Shown here piece by piece: positions 42,967 through 52,961 of a stretch of 64,000 nt of DNA (the first letter of the stretch is position 1; each line of letters opens with the position of its first letter). This stretch comes from Streptomyces sp. I6 (GTDB taxonomy: Bacteria; Actinomycetota; Actinomycetes; Streptomycetales; Streptomycetaceae), in assembly GCA_003725745.1 (NCBI GenBank), contig RHDP01000001.1:6427501-6491500 (forward strand), given 5' to 3'. The position numbers were made by a program, and so were the translations under genes. The notes below the pieces were generated by a model. That model was not told the DNA's origin and did not search any database. It worked only from the letters and a program-made list of their open reading frames with translations.

Positions 42967-45900
42967 ATGAGAACCGGAAGGGTGGGGACCACGATGCCGT
43001 TCATGCTCCGCGTCGCCGGGCTTCCCGTCGACAGCGTCCGCGAACTCCGCTGCCCGGCGAGCCGCCGCTGGGCCGACGACGTGCTCGCCGAGACCGAGCG
43101 GCTGGCCGCCGAGGGCACCCGCCTCGGCGACCTGCTGCACGGGCTGATCGGCCACAACGAGGACGATTCGTCCCGGCGGAGGCTGCTCGCCCTGCGCCGC
43201 GCGGTGTTCAACAACCGGCTGCCCGGCGAGGCGAACACCGCTCTCGCGCACGTCCGCGCGCACGACCGGCACACCGCGGCGATGCTGGAACGGTGGCTCA
43301 CCGACCGCCGCGCCCTCGACGCCCGCCGGGCGGAGGGCGCCGCGCTGGTGGCCCTTGAGACCGGCCGTGCCCGGGCCGCCCTCGGCCGGCTGGCGGGGGA
43401 GCCGCGGCTGCGCGGCGGCCTGCTGCTGGCGTCCCCCACGCTCGACGCCCAACTGGACGAGTGGCGGGGGCGGCTGGCCGCCGGCCCGGACCGTACGCCC
43501 GGCAAGCGGGACCGCAAGATCGAGCGCTCCCTGCTGGCGTACCTGTACCGCACGGCGTGCAAGACGAGCCCGTTCAGCACGTTCACCGGTGTGGTGCCGG
43601 GGGAGTTCACGGCGGGGGAGTGCGCGCCGGAGGATGCCGGGCCGTCGGAGGCTGCGGTGGGGGAGGCCGCGGTGGGGGAGGCCGCGGTGGAGGAGGTCGC
43701 GGTGGGGGAGGCCGCCGATACGGGCGGGACGGGGCACGGCGGGACCCCGGCCGGCGGAGGCGAGGCCCCGGGCACTGGCACTGGTCCGGTGCCGGGTGGC
43801 GGGCCGGAGGCGCGGCCCGGCGGTGGCCGGGACCACCGTGGCGGGTGGGACGCGGTCCCGCGCACCGGCGGTCACGCTGTGCGCACCGGTCACGGTCGGA
43901 CCTCTGGTGCCTCTGGTGCCCCTGGCGCCCCTGGCGCCCGCGACATCCGCGAGGCCCTGGCCGTCCGTGTCGACGACGAGTGGACCGGCCGTGCCCGGCT
44001 CAACGTGGCCGCGCTCGGCCGGCTCGCCGAGGCGGTCACCGGTGACGCCGCCCGGCGCGCCGATCTGCCCCTAGCCCTCGCGCCGGGCTGGGGCCGCGTC
44101 GACGACCGGGTGCGCTATGTGCGCCGCTGGGTCACCTCCGGCGACGAGGACACCGCCGTCACCTTCGACGCCGTCCGGGACCGGTTGTTCTTCCTGCGCA
44201 GCAGCGGCACCCTGGAGCGGCTCATCGCCCTGCTGGAGGACCGCGGCAGTCTCCGCCACGCGGATCTCGCCGCATGGCTCGCCGCCGACCGCGGAGCCAC
44301 CGAGGCCGAGGCGGAGCAGTATCTGACCGCCCTGCTCGACATCGGCATGGTCCAGGTCCCGGGACTGCGCACCGCAGTCCACGACACCGATCCGCTGCGC
44401 GCCTTCCAGGACTCGCTGCGTGCCCTCGGCAGCGGCTGGGCCAACGGACTCGCCGATCGCCTCGACGCGCCGCTGTCCCGCGTGGACCGCTTCGCCGCCG
44501 CGACGCCCCGCGACCGCCGCGAGCTGCTCGACGGCCTGCGGGACGACCTGCACGGTGTGCAGGCGGAACTGGGCGCCGGGCGCGGCAGGGTGCCGCAGAC
44601 GGTGCTGTACGAGGACGTCGCCGCGGGCCGGGAAGTGCGGCTGCCGCTCGACGCCTGGACGCGCTCGGTGGCCGGATCGCTGAGCGCGGTCGAACGCGTC
44701 CTGCCCGCCTTCGACCTCACCCTGCCGCAGCGCATCACCTTCAAGGGGTTCTTCCTCGCCCGCCACGGCCGCGGCGGACGCTGCGACGACCTGCTGAAAC
44801 TCGTCCACGACTTCCACGAGGACTTCTTCGACCAGTACCTCTCGTTCACCTCCCGGCGAACCCCGTTCGATTCCGAGGGCCGGTACGTGCCGGAGGAGAA
44901 CTGGCTGGGCCTGCCCCAGCTCAAGGCTCTCGACACCGCCCGCCAGACGTTCGCCGAGGGGATGCGCACCCTGTGGGAGACCCGCGGCGACGGCGGGAAC
45001 TCCGGGGGCACTGGGGGTACTGGGGACGGTGGGGACGGTGGGGAACTCGTCGTCGGTGAGTCGCTGCTCGCCGAGGTCGCCGCCGAACTCGACCCGGTCA
45101 CGCCGTCGTTCGTCCCTCTGAGCCACCACGTCCAGCTGGCCGTCCCCCGCGGTGGTGAGCCGCTGGCGGTCCTCAACCGGTCCTACGGCGGAGTCTCGTT
45201 CCCGTTCAGCCGCTTCGCCGACTGCTTCGACGGCCTGGAGGAACGGCTGCTGCACCGCTCCGTCGAACTCTGCCCGGACGGAGCCGTCCTCGCCGAGGTC
45301 ACCGGCGGCCCGGTCACCAGCAACCTCAACCTCCACGGACGGCTGACCGAGTACGAGATCGTCTGCCCCGGTGAGAGCGCCACCCTGCCCGAGCCGTACA
45401 GCCTCCACCTCGACGATCTACATCTGGTGCACGACGAGGAAGGCGACCGGCTCGCCCTGCGGTCGGCCCGGCTCGGCCGCGAGGTCGTGCCCGTCTACCT
45501 CGGCTACCTCGTGCCGCTCGCCCTGCCGGAACTTCCCCGGACCCTGCTGCTGCTGTCGCCGAGCTCCATGTCCCCGCTGAACGTATGGGGCGGTGTGCCC
45601 GAGAGCGACCCCGTCGGCGGGGTCACCCGCAGACCCAGGGTCCGGCACGGCAGTGTCGTGCTGAGCCGGCGAAGCTGGAGCGCGCCCGCCTCCGCCCTGC
45701 CGCCGAACGGCAGGGGCCGGACGCAGGAGGACTGGTTCCTGGGCTGGCACTCCTTCCGGCGCGCACACCAGCTCCCCGACCGGGTCTTCGCCACCGTGAC
45801 GGACGGCGGGGCGCGCGGCGCGACCGGCGCCAAGCCGCAGTACGTCGACTTCGACAGCCCGCTGTCCCTCGCGGCGTTCGAGGCGACCCTCAGAACGGCG

Positions 45901-46035
45901 GAGGCCCGCGTGGTCTTCCGCGAGATGCTGCCCGACGAGGGCGGACTGCATGTGTCGTCCGCGCGGGGCCGCCATGTCGCCGAACTGGCCGTGGAGACCA
46001 CGGCCGTCCCCACCCGACCGAAGGGACGACGTTGA
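42967..46035 (+). CDS. LanB-type Ser/Thr glutamylating dehydratase, N-terminal-domain protein
   Basis: This 1022-residue protein belongs to the lantibiotic dehydratase N-terminal family, which uses glutamyl-tRNA to activate Ser or Thr side chains. Typical segments are FMLRVAGLPVDSVREL, RSLLAYLYRTACKTSPFSTFTGV, RITFKGFFLARHGRGGRCDDLLKLVHDFHEDFFDQY and EYEIVCPGESATLPEPYSLHLDDLHLVHDEEGDRLALRS. It carries a long low-complexity Gly/Ala insert near residues 215-325 that looks expanded by repeat slippage. ATG 42967 is 3 bp after the SagB stop; ATG 42994 is possible. The elimination half is a separate protein next door, as in goadsporin and thiopeptide clusters. Intact. Confidence 0.9.
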   Translation: MRTGRVGTTMPFMLRVAGLPVDSVRELRCPASRRWADDVLAETERLAAEGTRLGDLLHGLIGHNEDDSSRRRLLALRRAVFNNRLPGEANTALAHVRAHDRHTAAMLERWLTDRRALDARRAEGAALVALETGRARAALGRLAGEPRLRGGLLLASPTLDAQLDEWRGRLAAGPDRTPGKRDRKIERSLLAYLYRTACKTSPFSTFTGVVPGEFTAGECAPEDAGPSEAAVGEAAVGEAAVEEVAVGEAADTGGTGHGGTPAGGGEAPGTGTGPVPGGGPEARPGGGRDHRGGWDAVPRTGGHAVRTGHGRTSGASGAPGAPGARDIREALAVRVDDEWTGRARLNVAALGRLAEAVTGDAARRADLPLALAPGWGRVDDRVRYVRRWVTSGDEDTAVTFDAVRDRLFFLRSSGTLERLIALLEDRGSLRHADLAAWLAADRGATEAEAEQYLTALLDIGMVQVPGLRTAVHDTDPLRAFQDSLRALGSGWANGLADRLDAPLSRVDRFAAATPRDRRELLDGLRDDLHGVQAELGAGRGRVPQTVLYEDVAAGREVRLPLDAWTRSVAGSLSAVERVLPAFDLTLPQRITFKGFFLARHGRGGRCDDLLKLVHDFHEDFFDQYLSFTSRRTPFDSEGRYVPEENWLGLPQLKALDTARQTFAEGMRTLWETRGDGGNSGGTGGTGDGGDGGELVVGESLLAEVAAELDPVTPSFVPLSHHVQLAVPRGGEPLAVLNRSYGGVSFPFSRFADCFDGLEERLLHRSVELCPDGAVLAEVTGGPVTSNLNLHGRLTEYEIVCPGESATLPEPYSLHLDDLHLVHDEEGDRLALRSARLGREVVPVYLGYLVPLALPELPRTLLLLSPSSMSPLNVWGGVPESDPVGGVTRRPRVRHGSVVLSRRSWSAPASALPPNGRGRTQEDWFLGWHSFRRAHQLPDRVFATVTDGGARGATGAKPQYVDFDSPLSLAAFEATLRTAEARVVFREMLPDEGGLHVSSARGRHVAELAVETTAVPTRPKGRR

Positions 46036-47324
46036 CCACGACCGCCGCCGACAGCGCACAGCCCGCCCGCGGTTCCCGGAGCGCTTCCGCCCCCGGCTCC
46101 GGTGCCGGGCCTGCTTCCCTCCCCGGCTCCGGTGCCGGGCCTGCCTCCGCCGGCGGCCGGGAGGCCGGACCCTCCACGGCACCGGTCGGCGGCCCGGCAC
46201 CGGGCGACGACCCCGCGCCCGCCGCCCGGCCGGGCTCCGCCCCGGCCGTGGCCCACGACTGGCAGGCCACCCACGTCTTCTACGCCGCCAACCCCCGGCC
46301 CATGCTGCTCCAGTGCATCAGGCCCCTGGTGGCCGGTCTGGAGGAGGACGGGCTGATCTCCGGCTGGTTCTTCATCAACTACTGGCTGGAGGGGCCGCAC
46401 GTCCGGCTGCGGCTGAAGCCCTCCTCCCCGCACGCGGCGGCGGAGGTGCGGCGCCGCACCGAGGAGGCCGTCGACGCCTTCCTCGCCGAACGCCCCGCCC
46501 TCTACGAGGTCGACTCGGGCTTCCTCAACGACTTCTACAACACGCTGTTCGACATCGAGTTCCCCGGCGCGGAACGCGGCCACTACACCGACGCCCAGGG
46601 CCGGATGCGGCTGCGCCCCAACAACTCCCGCAGCGCGGAACCGTACGAGCCCGAGTACGGCAAGTACGGAGGCCCTGCGGGAGTAGCCCTCGCCGAATGG
46701 CACTTCCGCCACTCCAGCGACCTGGTCGTCGACGCCTTCCGCACCAAGAACCTGCATCTGCGCACGGTGCTGCTCGGCACGTCCGCGCAGCTGATGATGG
46801 TCATGTCCGGCACCTTCCTGCACGGGGACACCGAACTCGCCGACTACCTGGACAGCTACTACACCTTCTGGCACCGCGCCTTCCCCGGGACGGGCTTCAT
46901 CGGCAGCGAGGAGTACGACCGCAACTACGCCGCCATGGCGCCCTCGCTCGCCGGGCACTTCACCCGCGTCCGTGCCGCCACCCGCGACGGAGCACCGGGC
47001 CGGCTGCCCTCGTTCCTGGCCGGCTGGGCCGAGCACTGCGCCGAACTGCGCACCCGTGCCGAGAAACTGGCCACCGACGGCGACCTGGTGTTCCGCTCCT
47101 GGGACGGCGCGCGCGAGGAACGCGTCACCGACCCGGCGGCCGCACTCCCGCTGCTGCTCTCCCCGTACATGCACATGACCAACAACCGGCTGCACGTCAC
47201 CATCAGGGACGAGGCGTACCTCGCGCACGTCCTGAGCCGCGCCCTGCGCGAACCCGGACCCGGACGCGAACCCGGAGCCGGACCCGGACGCGGATCCGGA
47301 CCCGGACCCGGGGAGGCGAGGTGA
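46032..47324 (+). CDS. Thiopeptide-type elimination protein (SpaB_C family)
   Basis: The 430-residue product eliminates glutamate from glutamylated Ser/Thr to give dehydroalanine and dehydrobutyrine, or in thiopeptide systems builds the pyridine ring. The core motif is DWQATHVFYAANPRPMLLQCIRPLVAGLEEDGLISGWFFINYWLEGPHVRLRLKPS, then YEPEYGKYGGPAGVALAEWHFRHSSDLV and YMHMTNNRLHVTIRDEAYLAH, all standard for the family. The first 75 residues are a Pro/Ala/Gly tail. The start is TTG 46032, overlapping the previous stop as TTGA. Because it is the only protein of this kind here, the elimination role is more likely than cyclo-addition. Confidence 0.88.
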   Translation: MTTTAADSAQPARGSRSASAPGSGAGPASLPGSGAGPASAGGREAGPSTAPVGGPAPGDDPAPAARPGSAPAVAHDWQATHVFYAANPRPMLLQCIRPLVAGLEEDGLISGWFFINYWLEGPHVRLRLKPSSPHAAAEVRRRTEEAVDAFLAERPALYEVDSGFLNDFYNTLFDIEFPGAERGHYTDAQGRMRLRPNNSRSAEPYEPEYGKYGGPAGVALAEWHFRHSSDLVVDAFRTKNLHLRTVLLGTSAQLMMVMSGTFLHGDTELADYLDSYYTFWHRAFPGTGFIGSEEYDRNYAAMAPSLAGHFTRVRAATRDGAPGRLPSFLAGWAEHCAELRTRAEKLATDGDLVFRSWDGAREERVTDPAAALPLLLSPYMHMTNNRLHVTIRDEAYLAHVLSRALREPGPGREPGAGPGRGSGPGPGEAR

Positions 47325-48489
47325 CCGCCCCGGCCGTACCGGCGCGCTACCGTCCGGCGCTCCGCCCCGGGGTGCTCCTCAGCGACGCGCTGCTCCACGG
47401 GCCGGACGTCGTCCACCTGATCAGGAACACCGGGAGCGGGAAGTCGTTCAGGGTCGGCCCCGGGAACACTTCCTGATCTCCCGGATGGACGGCACCCGGA
47501 CCCTGGAGGAGATCGGAACCGACTACGCGGGGCAGTTCGGGCGGCGTCTCGGGGACTCCCACTGGCGGTCCCTGCTGGCGCTGCTCGGCTCCCGCGACCT
47601 CCTCGCGGGCCGCCCGGCGCCCGCGGCCGCACCGGAGGGCGAGGCCGCCGGAACCCCGGCCGGGACAGCCTCCCGCCCGGCGCCCGCGCCCGGCGCAGAA
47701 CCGCCCGCAGCAAGGCGGCTGCTGCGCGGCAGCGTCCGCCTCGTCGCGGACGCGGACGCGACCGCGACCCGGCTCCACCGCCTCGCCCGGCACCTGCTCT
47801 CCCCCGCCGTGCTGCTGCCGCTGCTGGCTCTGACCGCGGTCATGGAGACCACCCTGCTGCTGCGCCTGGGCGAACTCCTCGACGCCACCGCCGCCCTGTT
47901 CACCGCGCCGGCACTGCTTCTCGCGGTCGCCACGCTGCTGTGGCTGAGTACCGCACTGCACGAACTCGCCCACGGAGTCCTCGCACACCACCACGGCGGA
48001 CGGGTGTCCGAGATAGGGCTGCGCTGGCGCCTCCCCGTGGTCATCATGTACTGCACCGTGGACGACTTCCTCCATCTGCCCGGACGGCGGGGCAGAATCG
48101 CCACCGCCGCCGCGGGCGCCGCGATGAACCTGCTGTTCCTGCTGCCGTTCTTCGCCGTCTGGACACTCGCCCCGCTCGACCACACCACCCGCCAGGCGCT
48201 CGGGGCGCTCCTCCTGCTGGGCAGCGTGCAGGCGTTCGCCATGCTGCTCCCGCTGCCGCCCCTCGACGGGTACCGGATCGCCGCCCAGCTCCTGGGCGCC
48301 ACCGGACTCGCCGCCTCCACGGCCGCGTACCTGAGACTCGTGCTACGGCGCGAACCGGCCGCCGCCCGCTACCCCCGGCGCGCCCGGCGCGCCTACACCG
48401 CCTACGGAGCGGCGGTCGCACTGACCCTCGTCCTGCTCGCGTCCGCCGCGGCGGCCGTGTTCCACCACTACCTCACCACCGCGCCATGA
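47321..48489 (+). CDS. M50-type membrane zinc metalloprotease with PqqD-like N-terminus (one frameshift)
   Basis: This is a candidate leader peptidase or export-linked protease. The N-terminal 90 residues (LRPGVLLSDALLHGPDVVHL, REHFLISRMDGTRTLEEIGTDY) look like a PqqD-type peptide-binding module. The membrane part has the zinc site HELAHG near residue 213 within a hydrophobic helix and the second motif LPLPPLDGYRIAAQLLG, as in site-2-protease relatives. About six membrane segments. GTG 47321 overlaps the previous stop. The break at CCCC 47458-47461 ends the frame early; one added C gives 389 residues. Confidence 0.85.
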
Positions 48490-48530
48490 CGGCCCTCCGG
48501 CCGCGATCCGCACCCACGAAGGAGAGTTCC

Positions 48531-49462
48531 ATGCCCCCCACCGCCGGCCCGCAGGACGGCCCGGCCGTCGCCCTTGACGCCGTGCACAAGCGCTACGGCG
48601 CCGTGCAGGCCGTCGACGGCGTGTCACTGACCGTCCCCGCGGCGAGTTCTTCGGACTGCTCGGGCCCAACGGCGCCGGGAAGACGACCCTCGTGGAGATC
48701 ATGGAGGGTCAGCGGCGCGCGGACGCGGGCGCCGTCACCGTCCTCGGCCACAGCCCCTGGCCCAGGAACCCGGCGCTGCTGGCCCGCATCGGCGTCCAGA
48801 CCCAGTCGTCCGCGTTCTTCGTCCGGCTCACCGCCCGGGAGCATCTCCGTACGGTGGCCTCCCTGTACCGGGTGGACGGCACCGCCGCCGACAGCGCACT
48901 GGCCTCCGTCGGTCTCACCGAGCACGGCGGCACCCGGGTCGACGACCTCTCCGGGGGGCAGCGGCAGCGGCTCGCCATCGCCTCCGCCCTCGTCCACCGG
49001 CCCGAGCTGATCTTCCTCGACGAGCCGACCGCGGCCCTCGACCCGCAGGCCCGCAGAGCGCTGTGGCAGGTGCTGCGCGACCTCAAGGGCGCGGGCCGCA
49101 CCATCGTCTACACCACCCACCACCTCGACGAGGCGGAGGAGCTGTGCGACCGGGTGGCGATCCTCGTCGGCGGCCGGGTCGCCGCGCTGGACAGCCCGGG
49201 CCGGCTCATCGAGCAGGGCAGTCCCACCACGCGGCTGCTGGTGCCCGCCGAGCGGCTGGACCTGGAGACGGCCCGGGGTATCCCGGGTGTCGAACGCGCC
49301 ACCCTCGACGGCGACTCGGTCGTCCTGGAGACCCTCGACGCAGGCAGCGTGCTCGCCGCCGTCGACGCCCTCGCCGGACTCCGCGGCGTCCGCACCCGCA
49401 CCGCCGGACTGGAAGACGTCTACCTCCAGCTGACCGGCGCACCGGAGAACCCCCGCGCCTAG
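48531..49462 (+). CDS. ABC exporter ATPase (one frameshift)
   Basis: ATPase of the DrrA/CcmA-like group that probably exports the mature peptide and gives self-protection. The N-terminus reads AVALDAVHKRYGAVQAVDGVSLTV; after one added C in CCCC 48635-48638 it continues RGEFFGLLGPNGAGKTTLVEIMEG with Walker A. Then LSGGQRQRLAIASALVHRPELIFLDEPTAALDPQ and TTHHLDEAEELCDRVAIL complete it. GAAGGAG precedes ATG 48531; corrected length 310. It is followed by a hairpin and then the permease. Confidence 0.9.
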
Positions 49463-49509
49463 GGCATGCGGTGAAAGCCCCTCCCGGCCCGCGGCGCCCG
49501 GCACGTACT

Positions 49510-49535
49510 CTCCCGTCGCCCTTCGGGCACGGGAG
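49510..49535 (+). terminator. Hairpin after the ABC ATPase gene
   Basis: CTCCCGT and ACGGGAG pair around an inner GCCC-TTC-GGGC stem with one bulged C. No T-run follows. It may weaken read-through into the permease gene. The gap 49463-49870 has no gene; it also holds the dispersed repeat. Confidence 0.55.
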
Positions 49536-49628
49536 GCGCCCCCGCGCTGCGCTGCCGGGGTCGTCCACGTACGTCCGGTACGGGGATGATCCTCCGCCTT
49601 GCGATCGCACGCACCAGACGCCGCAGGC

Positions 49629-49650
49629 CCCGCCCTGCGGGCGGACGGAG
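49629..49650. repeat. Short dispersed repeat, copy 2
   Basis: Identical over 22 bp to 7569-7590 (core CGCCCTGCGGGCGGACGGAG). Both copies are intergenic. Confidence 0.45.
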
Positions 49651-49870
49651 ATGCTCTCGCAGCACGCCCCGGCCGAGCCGCGCCCCACCAGCCGAGCCCG
49701 GCCCCGGTGCCGAGCCCGGCCCCGAGCCGCCGCCGGCACCGACCCGGCCCCGGCCCGCCGCCTCCCGCCACTCCGCCTCCACCGCCCAAGTCCCAGCCAC
49801 CGCCACCGCCTACCGCCACCGCCTACCGCCGGCGCCGAACGCCGGCCGACGAACCACGGAGACCCCCGCC

Positions 49871-50622
49871 ATGAGCGCCTACGCCGCGCTGACCACGGCC
49901 GGATACCGGGCCTACACCCGGGACCGGACCACGCTCTTCTTCACCTTCGCCTTCCCCCTGCTGTTCCTCGTCGTCTTCGGCCTGATCTTCAGCGGGCAGG
50001 AAGTCGAGCAGAGCGGCCGGCCGTACATCGACCACATCGCCCCCGGCGTCCTCGCCTGGGGTGTCGGCAACGCCGCCGTGTTCGGAGTCGCGTTCGTCCT
50101 GATGCAGTGGCGCCGCGACGACATCCTGCGCCTCATCCGGATGACGCCGACGCCCGTCTCCGCCGTCATCGCCTCCCGCTACGTGCTGGCGGTCGCCGTC
50201 GGCGTCGTCCAGTCCGTGCTGTTCGTCGCCGTGGCCATGCTGCCGTTCTTCGGGCTGGGCGTGACCGGGAGCTGGCCGCTGGCGCTGCCCGTGCTCGTCC
50301 TCGGCATCACGGCCTTCCTGATGCTGGGGTGATCGTCGGCTCGTACGCCAAGACTCCGGAGGCCGTCGCCGCGGTCGCCAACTGCCTGATGATCCCCATG
50401 GCGTTCCTGTCCGGCTCGTTCCTCCCGCTGGACATGATGCCGGACTGGATGCAGACCCTGTCGCGGATCCTGCCGCTGCGCTACCTCAACGACGGCGTCT
50501 CGGACGCGCTCACGGGCGGGAGCACCGGCGGAGTCCTCCTCGACTGCGGTGTGCTCGCCGGCTTCGCCGTGGTGCTCGGCGCCATCGCCGTCAGGACGTT
50601 CCGCTGGAGCGACTCGTCGTGA
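49871..50622 (+). CDS. ABC exporter permease (one frameshift)
   Basis: Partner of the ATPase, ABC-2 type, with six hydrophobic segments: LFFTFAFPLLFLVVFGLIF, APGVLAWGVGNAAVFGVAFVLM, VLAVAVGVVQSVLFVAVAMLPFFGL and others. The frame ends early at GGGG 50326-50329; one added G joins LGITAFLMLGVIVGSYAKTPEAVAAVANCLMIPMAFLSGSFLPLDMMPDWMQTLSRILPLRYLNDG, the conserved ABC-2 tail, and gives 250 residues. Its stop overlaps the GTG start of YcaO 2. It would move the modified peptide across the membrane. Confidence 0.9.
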
Positions 50623-52622
50623 CCACCGCCCCCACCGCCACCGCTGCCACCACCGCCGCCGCCACCTCCGCCCGGGCCGCCGCCGCGCCACCTCTGGGGC
50701 AGGCCACCACCCTCCTCCAGGACGCCCTCGCTGCCCGACGCACCGCACTCGGGGGCGCCGCCGTCCCCGCACCGCTCGTGGTTCCCCTCGGCGCCGCGGA
50801 CGTACTCGGCACCGGCGCCCCCGACCCGTACGCCGCCACCCGGCCCCGGGCCAACGTCCAGCTGACCGCCCGAGCCGTCCTCATCGGCCCCTGGGGCGGA
50901 ATCCGTGAAGCGGCGTGCGGGCAGTGCCTCGCCATGCGCTGGCAGCGACTGCGCAGCCGCTCCGAACGGGAGGCACTCGAACGGGGCCGCCCGCCGCACG
51001 GGGCCACGGCCTGGCCGGTGATCACCCCTTACGCCGTCGACGCGGTGTGGGCCGTCTACCGGGCCGCCCTGGGCGGACGGCTGTCCCCACCGGCCGAGGC
51101 CCCGGCCGACCGCTCACTTCCCCAGGTGACCCGGGTCGACCTGGGGACCCTCGCGACGGTGACCTTCCCCCTGCTCCCCGAACCCCTCTGCCCCGCCTGC
51201 GTCACGGCCGTCCCCGAGACCGCGGACGCCGCACCGGCCCGGCTGCGGCCCGCCCCCAAACCGGATCCCGGCCGCTACCGGCTGCGCCCGGCCTCCTCGT
51301 ACGACCTCCCCGAACAGGCGCTCGCCAACCCCGTGTGCGGGGCGCTCGGCGCCCGTACCTGGATCAACCCCGCCTCGACCACCACCGCCCCCGTCGCCGG
51401 GACCAACTTCGTCCGCGGTTACGCGGGCCTGAACGACGTGACCTGGAGCGGCCAGGCCAACAGCTACGCCGCCAGCCGCACGCTGGCCCAGCTGGAGGGC
51501 CTGGAACGCTACGCGGGCACCCACCGCCGCCGCGGCACCACGCCCGTGACGGCCTCGTACGACGATCTCGTCGCGGCGGGCACCCCCGTCGTCGACCCCG
51601 CGGCGCGCGGCCTCTACGCCCCGCAGACCTATGCGCACGACCCGCTCGTCAGCCCCTTCGACCCGGCCCGGGAGATCCCGTGGGTCTGGGGCCGTTCGCT
51701 GCGTGACGACCGGCCGGTGCTCGTCCCCGCCCGCCTCGCCCACTACAGCGCGGGAACCGACGCCGACAACTTCGTCTTCGAGTGCTCCAACGGCTGTGCG
51801 ACCGGCGGCAGTCCGGAGGAGGCGATCCTCTTCGCCCTGCTCGAGATCATCGAGCGCGACGCCTTCCTGCTGGCCTGGTACGGGCGCGCCCCGCTCACCG
51901 CGATCGACCTCCGCAGCTGCCGGCGCGCCTCGATCCGCGCCATGACCGACCGGGCGGCGCTGCACGGCTACGACGTCCTCGCCCACGACACCACCATGGA
52001 CCTCGCCGTGCCGGTGGTCACCGCGCTCGCCGTCCGCCGTGACGGCGGCCCCGGCACCCTGTCCTTCGCGGCCGCGGCCGGATTCGACCCCGAGGAGACC
52101 GTCGAGTCCGCGCTCTCGGAGGTGCTCACGTACATCCCGCACCTGCCGCACCAGGTGGCCGAGCGCCGAGGTGAACTCCTCGACATGGCCCGGGACTACT
52201 CCAAGGTGCTCCACCTGAAGGACCACGCCCAGCTGTTCGGCCTGCCCGAGATGGCGGTCCACGCGCGGGAGTTCCTGGAGCCGGTGGACGTGCTGCCGCT
52301 GGATGCCGCGTTCCGCGACTGGACGGACTCCCTGCGGCCGCGGACCGGCGACCTCCTCGACGATGTGCGCTTCCTGGTCCGGCGGATCGCCGACGCCGGC
52401 CTCGACGCCGTCGTCGTGGACCAGACGACCCCGGAGCAGCGGCGGTCGGGGCTGCACACGGTCGCCATGGTCGTCCCCGGCATCCTGCCGCTGGACTTCG
52501 GCTGGTCACGGCAGCGGGCCCTGCTGATGCCGCGGCTGCTGAGCGGGCTGCGCGACGCGGGACGGCGCCCGGACCTGCTGCCCGGACCGGAGGTCAAGGC
52601 CGTGCCGCATCCGTTCCCGTGA
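50619..52622 (+). CDS. YcaO cyclodehydratase 2
   Basis: This intact 667-residue paralogue of YcaO 1 has the same layout: zinc-type CGQCLAMRW and CPACVTAVPE, then LAQLEGLERYAGTHRRRG, ECSNGCATGGSPEEAILFALLEIIERDAFLLAWYGR and AAAAGFDPEETVESALSEVLTYI, and a C-terminal KAVPHPFP tail. The ATP-binding Glu pairs are kept, so it should be active. GTG 50619 overlaps the permease stop. Having two tail-bearing YcaO enzymes in one cluster suggests a split of labour, for example Cys versus Ser/Thr or different core positions, which is inference. Confidence 0.92.
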   Translation: MTTAPTATAATTAAATSARAAAAPPLGQATTLLQDALAARRTALGGAAVPAPLVVPLGAADVLGTGAPDPYAATRPRANVQLTARAVLIGPWGGIREAACGQCLAMRWQRLRSRSEREALERGRPPHGATAWPVITPYAVDAVWAVYRAALGGRLSPPAEAPADRSLPQVTRVDLGTLATVTFPLLPEPLCPACVTAVPETADAAPARLRPAPKPDPGRYRLRPASSYDLPEQALANPVCGALGARTWINPASTTTAPVAGTNFVRGYAGLNDVTWSGQANSYAASRTLAQLEGLERYAGTHRRRGTTPVTASYDDLVAAGTPVVDPAARGLYAPQTYAHDPLVSPFDPAREIPWVWGRSLRDDRPVLVPARLAHYSAGTDADNFVFECSNGCATGGSPEEAILFALLEIIERDAFLLAWYGRAPLTAIDLRSCRRASIRAMTDRAALHGYDVLAHDTTMDLAVPVVTALAVRRDGGPGTLSFAAAAGFDPEETVESALSEVLTYIPHLPHQVAERRGELLDMARDYSKVLHLKDHAQLFGLPEMAVHAREFLEPVDVLPLDAAFRDWTDSLRPRTGDLLDDVRFLVRRIADAGLDAVVVDQTTPEQRRSGLHTVAMVVPGILPLDFGWSRQRALLMPRLLSGLRDAGRRPDLLPGPEVKAVPHPFP

Positions 52623-52734
52623 CGGCCCGCCCCGGGCGGGCGGTTCGTATGCCGCATGGGGAGTCGTCCGAGTCGGCTTCGTCCGGGTGCGGCGCCATGC
52701 GAGCGTGGCCTCGTCCGAGTGCGGCGCCATGGGC

Positions 52735-52860
52735 AGTGGCGCCGGCCGAAGGGGAGTCGTGTGTGAAGTGGCGCCGTCCGAAGGGGCGTCCTGTGTGAAG
52801 TGGCGCCGTCCGAGAGGGTGTCCTGTGCGAAGTGGCGTCATCGGAAGTAGCGTCATCGGA
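52735..52860. repeat. 32-bp then 15-bp tandem repeats between YcaO 2 and the precursor
   Basis: Three 32-bp units start AGTGGCGCCG at 52735, 52767 and 52799. They are followed by 15-bp units AGTGGCGTCATCGGA (52831) and AGTAGCGTCATCGGA (52846). The 15-bp unit looks like a deleted form of the 32-bp one. The region lies between convergent genes; no coding role seen. Confidence 0.85.
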
Positions 52861-52928
52861 AGTGGTGCCGACCGCCCGCATGCCGACGGCCTCCCACCCG
52901 CGGAATCGCCCGCCGGGCGGGAGGCCGT

Positions 52929-52948
52929 GGCCCGTCCGGCGGACGGCC
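52929..52948 (-). terminator. Hairpin downstream of the precursor gene
   Basis: CCGTCC and GGACGG pair around a GGC loop 14 bp after the precursor stop, with GGC/GCC extension and one bulge. It probably ends the short precursor transcript. Confidence 0.5.
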
Positions 52949-52961
52949 TTCGCTCCCGTGA

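Noticed and set aside
39011-52622. A thioamide (TfuA-YcaO) pathway
   Set aside because: No TfuA-like gene is present, and both YcaO proteins end in the proline-rich tail typical of azoline formation with an Ocin-ThiF partner.
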